From Maribacter_C sp947494565 (GTDB lineage: Bacteria > Bacteroidota > Bacteroidia > Flavobacteriales > Flavobacteriaceae), in contig NZ_JBLFEP010000003.1 in NCBI RefSeq assembly GCF_047345415.1, positions 310,001-374,000 of the forward strand: a stretch of DNA of 64,000 bases. The letters are read 5' to 3'. Position 1 is the stretch's first letter. Every line of letters begins with the position of its first letter. Both the position numbers and the translations under genes were made by a program. The notes beneath the pieces are model-generated. The model saw only the letters and a list, made by a program, of their open reading frames with translations. It did not search any database and had not been told where the DNA came from. This document shows positions 49,433-57,430 of this stretch, piece by piece.

Positions 49433-50290
49433 ATGTTGACAAAAGTATATGGAAGTGCCGTTTTCGGTATCGAGGCCACCACGATAACCGTGGAGGTCAA
49501 TGTAGATTCAGGGGTCGGGTATCATTTGGTCGGACTACCGGATAACGCCATCAAAGAAAGCAATTACCGGATAGCCGCCGCATTACTTAATAACGGGTAT
49601 AAGATTCCAGGGAAGAAAATCACCTTGAATCTTGCCCCTGCAGACCTCCGAAAAGAAGGTTCTGCGTATGACCTTACTTTGGCTATTGGAATACTTACTG
49701 CATCTGGCCAGATACAATCTAAAAACTTAGAGAAGTATATCATTATGGGGGAACTGTCATTGGATGGCAGTGTACAACCCATAAAAGGCGCCTTGCCTAT
49801 TGCTATTAAAGCCTTGGAAGAAGGGTTTGAGGGGTTCATACTTCCCGATGAAAATGCCAAAGAGGCCGCTATCGTTTCGGGAATCAAAGTCTATGGCGTA
49901 GAAAATATTAGTGAGGTCATCGATTTTTTTGACAAGGGAACACCACTTGAAGAGACCATAGTGGATACCAGAGCTGAGTTCCACAAGAGTCTGGATTTTC
50001 CAGAATTTGATTTCTCCGATGTACGTGGACAAGAAAGTATCAAGCGCTGTATGGAGATTGCCGCTGCCGGAGGGCATAATATTATTCTAATCGGTCCCCC
50101 GGGCTCAGGAAAAACCATGTTGGCGAAACGACTGCCCTCCATTTTGCCGCCGATGACCTTGCACGAGGCCCTTGAAACGACTAAGATCCATAGTGTTGTC
50201 GGAAAGGTCAAGAATACCGGACTCATGAGCCAACGTCCCTTTCGGTCACCACATCATACCATTTCGGATGTGAAAGTTTATATTGTGTAA
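49433..50290 (+). pseudogene. comM: comM, 5' half (split by the integrated element)
   Basis: 285-codon ORF, of which the first 279 codons plus two bases (to 50271) are comM. ComM/YifB is an AAA+ Mg-chelatase-like helicase that helps branch migration of incoming DNA during natural transformation. Present: the N-terminal Lon-like domain (about 1-190; MLTKVYGSAVFGIEA, NLAPADLRKEGSAYDLTLA) and Walker A GPPGSGKTMLAKRLP. It breaks off after SPHHTISDV, where the family continues ALVGGGAYPQPGEISL. That continuation starts at 62855, 12.6 kb away. The last six codons (VKVYIV region) and the stop come from the element. The Walker B, sensor and C-terminal parts are missing, so this fragment should not work. 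Confidence 0.95.
50258..50271 (+). repeat. Left att-site repeat (attL-like junction)
   Basis: ACCATTTCGGATGT, encoding T-I-S-D-V in comM. Ten of fourteen bases match 62843-62856, with all four differences at third codon positions. The shared GT at the end (50270-50271) fits the crossover dinucleotide of a serine recombinase. Confidence 0.75.
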
Positions 50291-50315
50291 ATGTAGTTTA
50301 AATAGCTTACATTCG
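50283..50315 (+). promoter_or_regulatory. Putative promoter of the large serine recombinase, inside the left end
   Basis: TTG (50283-50285), 22 bases, TACATTCG (50308-50315), ending five bases before the ATG. AATGTA (50290-50295) and TACATT (50308-50313) form an inverted repeat across it, which could be recombinase or repressor binding. The box lies on the element side of the junction, so it travels with the element. Confidence 0.4.
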
Positions 50316-50320
50316 CAACT

Positions 50321-51931
50321 ATGATAGCGATATATTGCCGAATTTCAGTAGACAGGGATAACCAGAAATCTATTAAGGAGCAGCAGCAGAGGGGTAAGGA
50401 GTTCGCGGACTCCATAGGTTCACCTTTCGAATATTATGTCGACCAAGGGATATCGGGAGGCGGGAAGATAGAAGACCGTCCCGAATTCGAACGTCTGGTC
50501 TTCGATTTGGATAGCGGCACCATAAAAGGGCTTTGGGTATGGAACGCCGATAGGACGCAGCGAGAGGAAATAATTTGGTTCACTTTAGCGGATTTGCTTA
50601 TCAAGAAGGGTATCGATTTCTATGAAGATGGAAAGCTCATTGACCTGAACGACCCCAACACCTTTTTTCTTTATGGTATCAAATCTCAGATGGATGCCAT
50701 GTACAAAAGGGTGACCAGTAAGAAAATCAAGGCCGTGCTCAAACGCAATGCCCAAGAAGGGAAAGCTCACGCAAAGGTTATGCCCTTCGGTTATATGAAA
50801 GATTCAGAGGGTTACCTTGTGGTGAACGAAGAAGAAGCCGAAATCGTAAAGGAGATTTACGTTAAGTCATTATCCGGTATCGGTAGTTCCACAATCAAAA
50901 AATGGTTGAACGAGACGGGGATACCGACCAGATACAGCACGCTAGGAGGGACGCTAACGACGACCAACCGATTCACGGGTAAGAAGACCGTAAAAGAAAA
51001 GAAGGATATCAAATGGAGTGATAAGCAAGTACAGGACATTTTACGCAACCCGATTTACAAGGGCAAGCGCAAATGGGGTAAGGAGTACTATGATTGCCCT
51101 GCTATATTCGATTCCGATTACTGGCAGAAAGTCAATGACAACCTACCAAAGAACCGGAAACACAGCGGAAAGAAGGTAGACCATCTGTACTTGCTCAAAG
51201 GGCTTTTGGAATGCGGACGCTGTGGACGTAATATCTATGGTCGAAAGCGGGCGAACCTAAAGGACAACGCCTATATCTGTAGCAGCAAGCGGATTCCTAG
51301 CGAGAACTGCAAGAGTAGAGGCATCAATATCGATTTTCTTGAAGATATTATTTTCAGCAGGTTCCTGAAGGGTGATAGATTGTTACGCATCGTCAAAAGC
51401 TCACTAGAGGACGATACCAGTAGAAATAGGGTAGGGGAATTGCTTTTGGAAAGGGAAACGCTCCAAAAGAAAATTCAGAAGCTTCACGAGCAACGGAAAA
51501 AAGCTATACGGCTAACGCTAATGGATGAAATCAAGGAAGAGGACATAGAGCCGGAATTAAAAAGGATAAGGCAAGAGGTGTCGGATATGGAAGCCAAGCT
51601 AACGAATGTCAAAGAAGATTTGGAGTTCCTTGCTAGGAGCGACGCTATGAAGGCCGATATTCAAACCGATATCGATAGTATTAGGGAGAACACACCATTT
51701 AATACTAAACGCGACCTAATCCATAAATACATACGAAGAATCATAATAAGTCACTGGGAAGAACTGGGTGAGCATGTTATAGAAATCAGGTTTAACATTC
51801 CGGTACGTACTGAAATGTTCGTAACCAATAGAAAGGGCCGCATTGCTCAATATGCAAGTCAGCTTGAGGATATGGGCTTTGAAGAGATAGAAGGTATCTG
51901 GTACGGTAATATGCTGTCGCTTAATTCATGA
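50321..51931 (+). CDS. Large serine recombinase (integrase of the element)
   Basis: 536 residues. N-terminal resolvase domain with catalytic S9 in YCRISVDRDNQ and DRTQRE arginines; recombinase domain from about 150 (AKVMPFGYMKDSEGYLVVNE, SGIGSSTIKKWLNETGIPTRY split across it); zinc ribbon with C298, C301, C320 and C330; then a coiled coil at about 375-450, the part that controls integration versus excision. This order is that of large serine integrases, which insert DNA at a specific attB. Its start is 50 bases inside the left comM junction, so it is almost surely the enzyme responsible. The 3' end of the gene is repeated at 52465-52516. Confidence 0.95.
   Translation: MIAIYCRISVDRDNQKSIKEQQQRGKEFADSIGSPFEYYVDQGISGGGKIEDRPEFERLVFDLDSGTIKGLWVWNADRTQREEIIWFTLADLLIKKGIDFYEDGKLIDLNDPNTFFLYGIKSQMDAMYKRVTSKKIKAVLKRNAQEGKAHAKVMPFGYMKDSEGYLVVNEEEAEIVKEIYVKSLSGIGSSTIKKWLNETGIPTRYSTLGGTLTTTNRFTGKKTVKEKKDIKWSDKQVQDILRNPIYKGKRKWGKEYYDCPAIFDSDYWQKVNDNLPKNRKHSGKKVDHLYLLKGLLECGRCGRNIYGRKRANLKDNAYICSSKRIPSENCKSRGINIDFLEDIIFSRFLKGDRLLRIVKSSLEDDTSRNRVGELLLERETLQKKIQKLHEQRKKAIRLTLMDEIKEEDIEPELKRIRQEVSDMEAKLTNVKEDLEFLARSDAMKADIQTDIDSIRENTPFNTKRDLIHKYIRRIIISHWEELGEHVIEIRFNIPVRTEMFVTNRKGRIAQYASQLEDMGFEEIEGIWYGNMLSLNS
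51874..51925 (+). repeat. 52-bp direct repeat, copy 1 (3' end of recombinase gene)
   Basis: Lies within the last codons of the large serine recombinase (protein GFEEIEGIWYGNMLSLN). Copy 2 at 52465-52516 is identical at 51 of 52 bases and starts 591 bases away. Confidence 0.95.
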
Positions 51932-52183
51932 ACATAGAAGCTAATTTGACGTTGAAGGCAATTGGGTAGGGTATTACTTAAGATTTCAACAACATACTGT
52001 TTGTAATTTAATCCTTAGTTTATGGTGTCACGAGCTGAGTTCGTTTCGATTTGTCATATATTTACTATAACACCAACGACAAAAGAGGATTAAGAACCAT
52101 TCACATTATCATTATTTGACTATTCCACATCTGACAAACAATGTTGAACAAGTCTAGTGAACGGTCTAACCCTCTCTCTACTT

Positions 52184-52209
52184 AAATGCACCTTTAATCG
52201 GGTGCATTT
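52184..52209. repeat. Perfect 9-bp hairpin
   Basis: AAATGCACC (52184-52192) and GGTGCATTT (52201-52209) around an eight-base loop, in the noncoding region after the integrase gene. No U-run follows, so it is more likely a DNA or RNA structure than a terminator. Confidence 0.6.
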
Positions 52210-52289
52210 GCCATATGTAAAGATACCTCCATTCGTTATTCCAAGGAAACATACTTATCAACATGAAGGTTAGTATATAAACAGAGAAG

Positions 52290-52332
52290 AACACATAAAA
52301 ACGTTATGTTTTTGATATAATTTTTATGTGTT
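52290..52332. repeat. 12-bp inverted repeat with 19-base spacer
   Basis: AACACATAAAAA (52290-52301) and TTTTTATGTGTT (52321-52332), perfectly complementary, AT-rich, inside the repeat-bounded noncoding region. Candidate protein-binding or origin element. Confidence 0.6.
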
Positions 52333-52464
52333 TTTGTATGAAATCAATGTAATGTCTATTAGTTATCAACATTTGAAAGAACTGGGCCATTAACCGCATT
52401 TACGTTCTTCATAGACATTTGGTTAATGATTACCACATTTTATAATAGGAAAACAAGAATCAAG

Positions 52465-52516
52465 GGGCTTTGAAGAGATAGAAGGTATCTGGTACGGTAA
52501 TATGTTGTCGCTTAAT
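52465..52516 (+). repeat. 52-bp direct repeat, copy 2 (orphan recombinase tail)
   Basis: Matches the 3' end of the large serine recombinase gene at 51 of 52 bases and still reads as GFEEIEGIWYGNMLSLNQ then a stop at 52520-52522, but has no gene body before it. It abuts the 3' end of the convergent SRAP gene exactly, so it probably marks where an integrase gene once ended. Confidence 0.95.
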
Positions 52517-53268
52517 CAGTAATCTATTTCAAGTTCCTCGTATTCGACCTTTTCAATAATGTCTTCCCTATCGGCTTCGCCGTTTCGTTTGTAGAGGTCT
52601 TTGCTTATCGGGTAGGCGTTGAGTTCTTCATCCGGTAAGTCTTCGTAAATCACCTCGTTAACCTCATCTTGGTCTAAATCATTACTTAACCATGTATCGA
52701 TATCCTCATCATTAAGGATTACGGGCCTACGGTTCTTTTTGTTGTGGATTTTGGCGAAAAGTGGTGTCGCTTCCTTGGTCAGTATCGTGAAAGTTACCAA
52801 TTTGTCAGTGGTCACGGCGTAGATTCCGGCTAGACTTATCGGAGCTTCGTTTTTGCGGCAAAAGTAAAACGGAATCTTGAAATCCTTCCCGTTCTTTTTC
52901 GCTGTATGCGGCTCAAAGAACCCATCGACCGGAATAATACATCTTCTAGTGAAGGCGCTCGGTGCGTATTGATTGGAATAGAAGAGTTTTTCCGACCTAG
53001 CATTTAGGCCTGAGCCGTACCGAATTGAGTTCTTATAGTACTCATCGGCATTGGCACCTAGATTTCCCTTCGGAATCAATCCCCATTTGACAGGAATAAA
53101 GTTATTAGGTCGTTCCTGAGGAATTATCCACATATTGGGATGTGCAAAGCCATTAGCGGAATTATAAATCAATTCTTGGTCTTCTGGCATTTCCCCTAGA
53201 AGCCTATCGCGCTCATAATATCGTTCAAGGTCTTTAGCTTTTCGGGATTGGCGGGTATTGTAACACAT
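52516..53268 (-). CDS. SRAP (HMCES/YedK-like) abasic-site-binding protein
   Basis: 250 residues from the ATG at 53268. This start is required because the catalytic cysteine must be residue 2 (MCYNTRQ); longer in-frame starts upstream would bury it. N in GLNARSEKLF, E in DGFFEPHT and the H of the IHNKKNRRPVIL segment follow as in the SRAP active site. The family crosslinks to abasic sites in single-stranded DNA and protects them. An acidic C-terminal tail (about 205-250) is unusual. It may guard single-stranded DNA during the element's transfer or replication, or answer to host damage. It has a second job candidate as part of a cargo with the zinc ribbon 62 bases upstream. Confidence 0.92.
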   Translation of the reverse strand: MCYNTRQSRKAKDLERYYERDRLLGEMPEDQELIYNSANGFAHPNMWIIPQERPNNFIPVKWGLIPKGNLGANADEYYKNSIRYGSGLNARSEKLFYSNQYAPSAFTRRCIIPVDGFFEPHTAKKNGKDFKIPFYFCRKNEAPISLAGIYAVTTDKLVTFTILTKEATPLFAKIHNKKNRRPVILNDEDIDTWLSNDLDQDEVNEVIYEDLPDEELNAYPISKDLYKRNGEADREDIIEKVEYEELEIDY

Positions 53269-53330
53269 GGTCTTTGAGTTGATTAGACCTAATGTATAAA
53301 AAAATGTTGAAATTCTTAAGAGAGGAATTT

Positions 53331-53480
53331 CTATTTTCCTTTCAAATATTTTGGGTTTAAAATCTTTCCGCCATAGTCGAATAGACAAAGGCAGTCCGTA
53401 CACTGGACGGTGTTATTGGTTGATTTTAAGGTTAGTACGCTCTTGCAGTGGGGACAACTGGGTAGTTGTTTTTTCTCCAT
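53331..53480 (-). CDS. Small zinc-ribbon protein
   Basis: 49 residues from the ATG at 53480 (MEKKQLPSCPHCKSVL...), with CPHC and CTDC as the metal pairs 16-17 residues apart. A longer in-frame start at 53519 is possible. Function unknown; zinc ribbons this small often bind DNA, RNA or a partner. It lies 62 bases before the SRAP gene on the same strand, so the two may be co-transcribed. Confidence 0.6.
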   Translation of the reverse strand: MEKKQLPSCPHCKSVLTLKSTNNTVQCTDCLCLFDYGGKILNPKYLKGK

Positions 53481-53609
53481 GAATAAGTTTGTGCTCTGTT
53501 TCAACGCGATTCTCTCCATATATGTTGTATCGTTAAGCCTTAATATATTGTTAAATATACTTAACTTATTTGTAATACAAATGATGTAAAGATGTAAGAT
53601 TCAAAGATT

Positions 53610-53618
53610 TGTGGATAA
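53610..53618 (-). promoter_or_regulatory. Perfect DnaA-box match
   Basis: TTATCCACA on the minus strand, in the AT-rich 150-base gap between the divergent zinc-ribbon and 53669 genes. One exact 9-mer match in an element of this size and AT content can occur by chance. Confidence 0.35.
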
Positions 53619-53622
53619 ATAT

Positions 53623-53659
53623 TATTGGAATATATCCTAAATATTGGATTTATTCCTAA
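53623..53659 (+). promoter_or_regulatory. Paired operator-like repeats before the 53669 gene
   Basis: Two 18-base direct repeats, TATTGGAATATATCCTAA (53623-53640) and TATTGGATTTATTCCTAA (53642-53659), with a 19-base period. Each holds an inner GGA-N5-TCC palindrome. They end nine bases before the ATG, so a bound protein would block transcription or translation start. Candidate binding site for the element's own HTH regulator. Confidence 0.6.
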
Positions 53660-53668
53660 TTTAGTTTT

Positions 53669-53962
53669 ATGAAGTCGGAACTTGTCAAACTTGAATCTAT
53701 GAACGTAAAATCATTCGTGTTTCATTGCGCTTGTGGCAATGGTCGTATGGTGGTCAGAAAAGGCGATGATAAGGCCGTGCTTGATTCGGGCAAGTATGTG
53801 GTTAAGACGAATGGTAAGTATGTTGGTACGCCCCATTACTCGCAATTGAAACTGGTATCGATTATGATAGCGATGGTTGAGAAGTACGAAAGGTTCGAGT
53901 ATGACGGGCATTTATACCACTCACCGGAAGACGGGGGGATTTGGACAAAAGAGGAAATATGA
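53669..53962 (+). CDS. Small protein of unknown function, operon start
   Basis: 97 residues, not recognised. It has an early CAC pair (FHCACGNGRMVV), a hydrophobic middle (LKLVSIMIAMVEKYERF) and an acidic end. Its last codons overlap the next gene by four bases (ATGA), so the two are translated together. It sits directly behind the paired operator-like repeats. Confidence 0.65.
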   Translation: MKSELVKLESMNVKSFVFHCACGNGRMVVRKGDDKAVLDSGKYVVKTNGKYVGTPHYSQLKLVSIMIAMVEKYERFEYDGHLYHSPEDGGIWTKEEI

Positions 53963-54225
53963 ATATGTATAGACAAGAAAAGCTAGTTGAGAAACTATTG
54001 AAATTCCGGTTCAGGAAGCATGGTTTCTCCCAAATAAAAGTAGAGGTATACGACCGTTTCGACGGGGATAAGTACATGTGCCGATTGGAAGTCTTCAAGG
54101 GCGGTGACAGGATTGAGAACAGGGTAATGAAACATGAAGGGGAACTTACGGAATCTTTTGTTAGGCAGGCTGATGAGAGGTTATCAACTTTGATTGTTAA
54201 TTCTGAGTCAGAAAAAACTGAATAG
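53959..54225 (+). CDS. Small basic/amphipathic protein of unknown function
   Basis: 88 residues from the ATG at 53959, which overlaps the preceding stop codon (ATGA); a TTG at 53941 is in frame but less likely. Charged throughout, with LVEKLLKFRFRKHGFSQIKV near the start and a helical C-terminus. No family recognised. Coupled to the 53669 gene; the nuclease-like gene follows 74 bases later. Confidence 0.65.
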   Translation: MNMYRQEKLVEKLLKFRFRKHGFSQIKVEVYDRFDGDKYMCRLEVFKGGDRIENRVMKHEGELTESFVRQADERLSTLIVNSESEKTE

Positions 54226-54299
54226 CACTAGAAGAAAACAGGAAATTTTAGATTAATATTGTGACTAACATAATAGAAGTATTTACTTAAAGGCAATAA

Positions 54300-56087
54300 A
54301 TGTTCATGGGTTTATTTAGAAATAAAACTGAAGATTTAACAGATCAAAAAGAGGATGAAAAAGTTGAATTAATTAATCGTCCAAGGATAGGTTGTATCGA
54401 TATCGAGCCTAATGTCATATGGTCTCTAGAGAGGTCAGGATTTAACTTGAAAAGGGGATCTTTAGGCACGAAAATAAGTGTTGAAAATACTGGCTTAAGA
54501 GATTCGCACAGAATAAAATTGAAAAGTGAATTGCCGCCAGGAATAAATGAACAAGATATATGTATAATAGACTTAGATAGACACAGGTCTAGACCATATG
54601 ATAAAAGTGATCGAATCAATAAAAATTACACAGGTAATATTGATACTTTATTATTAAGCTGTTATCCTGAAACACTTTTCGATCCGCGACCAATATTAAG
54701 CTCGAAACTCAGAGATGAACTAGTTAGAATAAGAAATAGAGTTTTTCTCTTAATTGTTTTCTCAACATCGAAGTATGAAGTAGAATATGTGCCAGTAAGT
54801 ATAAGCGAAAATAGTTATGAAAGACATCCCTTACTTCACCATAATATTTATTCGTTTTGGCCTAACGTACCTTGTGACGTACCTGAAGAAGGGCAAGAGG
54901 TTAGTGTTTGCGATGTTGATAATAGTTTACGAGTTTTCTTAAAGAAATATTCAGAAAAATTTAAATACAATCAGACCTTTTATCATCCAACAATTCATAG
55001 CTATGAGGGAAGACATGAACAAGAAAATTTCAGGCCGCTTTTAAAAAACATTAATGGTAAGATCGTTTCGTATTTTGAGTCAAATGAGTTTAGTAATCTC
55101 ATGATTTTCCCACAGGTAGAAAATAAGGGGGAGTTTATAAAAGAATTTTTGACGGATGTAGCTCCTTCCCTTTTTCCTGAGATATTCCCTTATGCCACTA
55201 AATCCGAATGGAAACAGGAAAAAGAATATTGGTTGCCAAATTATTCGAATCTTCAAAAAGAAAGGAATAGCATTGAAGAAGCATTTAAAGAGAGTATCAG
55301 GAAGAATGATGCCGATATAAATGCGAACTATAAGAAGTACTCGTTTTTACATGACATCATAACTGAGACTGGGGATAATCTAGTAAAAGCCATAATTGAT
55401 TTTCTAGAATGGTTAGGATTTGATGAGGTAATCGACTATGATAAAGTGAAAGACCCTACTGAAAGGCTAGAGGAAGATTTACAAGTTCCGATTGCTGATG
55501 GTCTTATTGTCATTGAATGTAAAGGAATAGGTGGAACTTCAACAGATTCTGATTGCAGCCAAATTTCTAAGATCAAGTTTCGTAGGTGCGAGGAGAGGAA
55601 AGCGTTTGATGTTTTTGCCCTATACATAGTAAATCACCAGTTACACCTTCCACCTTTAAAAAGAAAGAATCCACCGTTTTCTAAAGATCAAATTAAGCAT
55701 GCTATTAATGAAAAAAGGGGACTACTGTCTACTTGGCAGCTATTCCAACTTTATGATCAAATTGAAGCTGGTATCATTTCCAAGGAAGAAGCTCAAAATG
55801 ATTTGATGGGGTATGGATTAATTGATTTCAGACCTAAGAACATAGTATTGTTAGATACACCTATGAAAGTTCTAAAGGGCGGTAAGGTATGTATAGTTAA
55901 TATTGATGATTGTCCAATAATGCTAGGTGATGAAATCTTAGTAGAGAAAAATGAAAAGTTCGCCAAAGCGAAAATTGTCGATATACGTGAAAATGGAAAG
56001 CCGCTTAAAGAAGCTAAATCTGGTGAGTTTGGAATAATGCTAGATATCGAAGTCAAGCAGAAGTCCAAGCTTTGGAAGAGAGATTGA
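54300..56087 (+). CDS. Large orphan protein with PD-(D/E)XK nuclease-like domain (candidate defence gene)
   Basis: 595 residues. Residues about 1-300 look like an alpha/beta domain I cannot name (RIGCIDIEPNVIWSLERSG; IDTLLLSCYPETLFDPRP). A charged helical stretch (about 310-360) follows. The nuclease-like core runs from about 365: DNLVKAIIDFLEWLGFDEV, then EEDLQVPIADGL with D393 and D400, then VIECKG with E406 and K408, the D...ExK layout of PD-(D/E)XK enzymes. A C-terminal beta-rich part (about 495-595) completes it. Visibly more AT-rich than its neighbours. It may cut foreign DNA alone, since no methylase or helicase partner is adjacent. Its stop is one base from the convergent resolvase stop. 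Confidence 0.75.
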   Translation: MFMGLFRNKTEDLTDQKEDEKVELINRPRIGCIDIEPNVIWSLERSGFNLKRGSLGTKISVENTGLRDSHRIKLKSELPPGINEQDICIIDLDRHRSRPYDKSDRINKNYTGNIDTLLLSCYPETLFDPRPILSSKLRDELVRIRNRVFLLIVFSTSKYEVEYVPVSISENSYERHPLLHHNIYSFWPNVPCDVPEEGQEVSVCDVDNSLRVFLKKYSEKFKYNQTFYHPTIHSYEGRHEQENFRPLLKNINGKIVSYFESNEFSNLMIFPQVENKGEFIKEFLTDVAPSLFPEIFPYATKSEWKQEKEYWLPNYSNLQKERNSIEEAFKESIRKNDADINANYKKYSFLHDIITETGDNLVKAIIDFLEWLGFDEVIDYDKVKDPTERLEEDLQVPIADGLIVIECKGIGGTSTDSDCSQISKIKFRRCEERKAFDVFALYIVNHQLHLPPLKRKNPPFSKDQIKHAINEKRGLLSTWQLFQLYDQIEAGIISKEEAQNDLMGYGLIDFRPKNIVLLDTPMKVLKGGKVCIVNIDDCPIMLGDEILVEKNEKFAKAKIVDIRENGKPLKEAKSGEFGIMLDIEVKQKSKLWKRD

Positions 56088-56088
56088 A

Positions 56089-56757
56089 CTAAATGAAATC
56101 CAAACACCTCAACAACCTAGATACCTGCATCGAAGTAAATAGTTTGCCCCTAGAGGTCTTATAACCCCTCTCATTGAGGTAATCGGCTTTTTGCTGCAAT
56201 GTCCAACCTTTGCCATCCATCAGTTCTAATGCGCCTTTAGCGGCCCTATTGTTTGGATTGAGTTCAGCTTTTACCGACATCGCTTTAGCACCCTTTAATC
56301 GGCCCTCTTGCGTTAGGTTACGGGGGTTGCCCAAAAAATCACCTCTAGCCTTTTTTGCTGCTAAAGCAGACTTAGTACGTTCGCTGATTTTCTTCCTTTC
56401 ATCTTTAGCCATAGCGAGCTTTATATCCTTTAATAGTCCGTCATCTTGTGGTGAGTCCGATTCGATGTATTTTATTCCAAGTTCATCTAGTCGTACGGCG
56501 ATTTTGAAGCCCCCTCTAGAGAGTCTGTCCAGTTTCTTTACAACTAGTACGGCTTGATGCTTTTGGCACTCGATAAGAGCTTCGTTTAGGTTCGCTCTGT
56601 TATCGTTTTTACCGCTCGCTATATCTGTGAATTCGGCTAATAGGTTTCCCTTCGCGGAAGCTATGAATTTCCTGATGCTTTCCTTTTGGGATTCGAGGCC
56701 GAGACCACTTAAACCTTGTTCTTTGGTCGATACTCTATAATAGGCTATGTACTTCAT
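56089..56757 (-). CDS. Small serine recombinase (resolvase/invertase family)
   Basis: 222 residues. Catalytic S10 in YYRVSTKEQGLSGLGLESQ, KKLDRLSRGG and the E-helix region are intact; a C-terminal helix-turn-helix (about 170-215; GWTLQQKADYLNERGYKTS) binds DNA. Length fits resolvases, not large integrases. Such enzymes resolve dimers or flip segments. The 670 noncoding bases just upstream, with palindromes, could contain its res site. Convergent with the nuclease-like gene, one base between stops. Confidence 0.93.
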   Translation of the reverse strand: MKYIAYYRVSTKEQGLSGLGLESQKESIRKFIASAKGNLLAEFTDIASGKNDNRANLNEALIECQKHQAVLVVKKLDRLSRGGFKIAVRLDELGIKYIESDSPQDDGLLKDIKLAMAKDERKKISERTKSALAAKKARGDFLGNPRNLTQEGRLKGAKAMSVKAELNPNNRAAKGALELMDGKGWTLQQKADYLNERGYKTSRGKLFTSMQVSRLLRCLDFI

Positions 56758-57104
56758 TTGGTGAAGGTAATTTAAAATAACATAACAGTAACGTTCCTTC
56801 CAGATATGTTATAAATACTTTTTAGGACTTCCGTACCAATGAAACAAGGGGGTAGGGGTATCTAAGACAGGCGTTTTGGATAGTAAAATAGCCCTTAATA
56901 AAAAGGAACACGCATATCTACTAATTCTTTAGTAGTTTGATGTTCGATTCAAAAGGAAAAATAAATATTACTTGGTGTTTCAAAAAATGACTTGATTTCC
57001 AAGTGAACTATTGGGGTTAAAGCCAATGGGAGCAGTAGCTAACGGAGTTTGGGAGTGATTTTACAAGATGACTACTCTCCAAAGTGAGAAGTCTGTGAAG
57101 GCCA

Positions 57105-57122
57105 GTAAACACTAGTGTTTAC
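57105..57122. repeat. Perfect 18-bp palindrome
   Basis: GTAAACACTAGTGTTTAC, fully self-complementary, about 350 bases upstream of the resolvase gene. Fits a dimeric repressor or recombinase binding site. Confidence 0.7.
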
Positions 57123-57388
57123 ACGGTTTCAATATTACTTTTATCCTTTTTTACACTTATTTCTAAGAAAAATGAAAAAACAATATATATATAGATAACG
57201 TATAGTTTTCAGACAAATTTTTCCAGTTTTTTGCGTAAAGTGATTTGTTTTTCTTTGGAGTCCCTTTATTTTCGGGGCTTCCGAGAGGAATGACTTTTAA
57301 GTCAAGTGAACTGGGATTTTTCAGTAAAAATCAGCTTAACCCCTGTATTCATTGGCCTTAACCACTAAATATCACTTGAAAACCAAAG

Positions 57389-57425
57389 TGAGCATGATAC
57401 CTGAAAAAGTCAAATACCATGCTCA
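57389..57425 (-). terminator. Hairpin after the 57431 gene
   Basis: TGAGCATG (57389-57396) and CATGCTCA (57418-57425), six bases past the stop of the minus-strand 57431 gene. The 21-base loop is long and no U-run follows, so terminator function is uncertain. Confidence 0.35.
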
Positions 57426-57430
57426 TAATT

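Larger units (their letters stand above)
51932..52464. other. Noncoding, hairpin-rich region between the 52-bp repeats
   Basis: About 530 AT-rich bases with no supportable ORF. It holds a 9-bp perfect hairpin (52184-52209), a 12-bp inverted repeat (52290-52332) and two copies of TTATCAACAT (52255-52264 and 52363-52372), each one base off the DnaA box TTATCCACA. These are features of a replication origin or a control region, but could also be the remains of a deleted gene. Confidence 0.5.
56758..57430. other. Noncoding region with palindromes between resolvase and 57431 gene
   Basis: About 670 bases, AT-rich, no supportable ORF. It contains an 18-base palindrome (57105-57122), an inverted repeat TGACTT-TT-AAGTCA (57291-57304), CAAGTGAACT twice (57000-57009 and 57303-57312) and an 8-bp hairpin near the end (57389-57425). 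Plausible as a res site for the resolvase, a partition or origin site, or all of these. Confidence 0.5.

Noticed and set aside
53269..53403. 45-codon extension of the SRAP gene
   Set aside because: SRAP proteins need Cys as residue 2 after Met removal; only the ATG at 53268 provides it.
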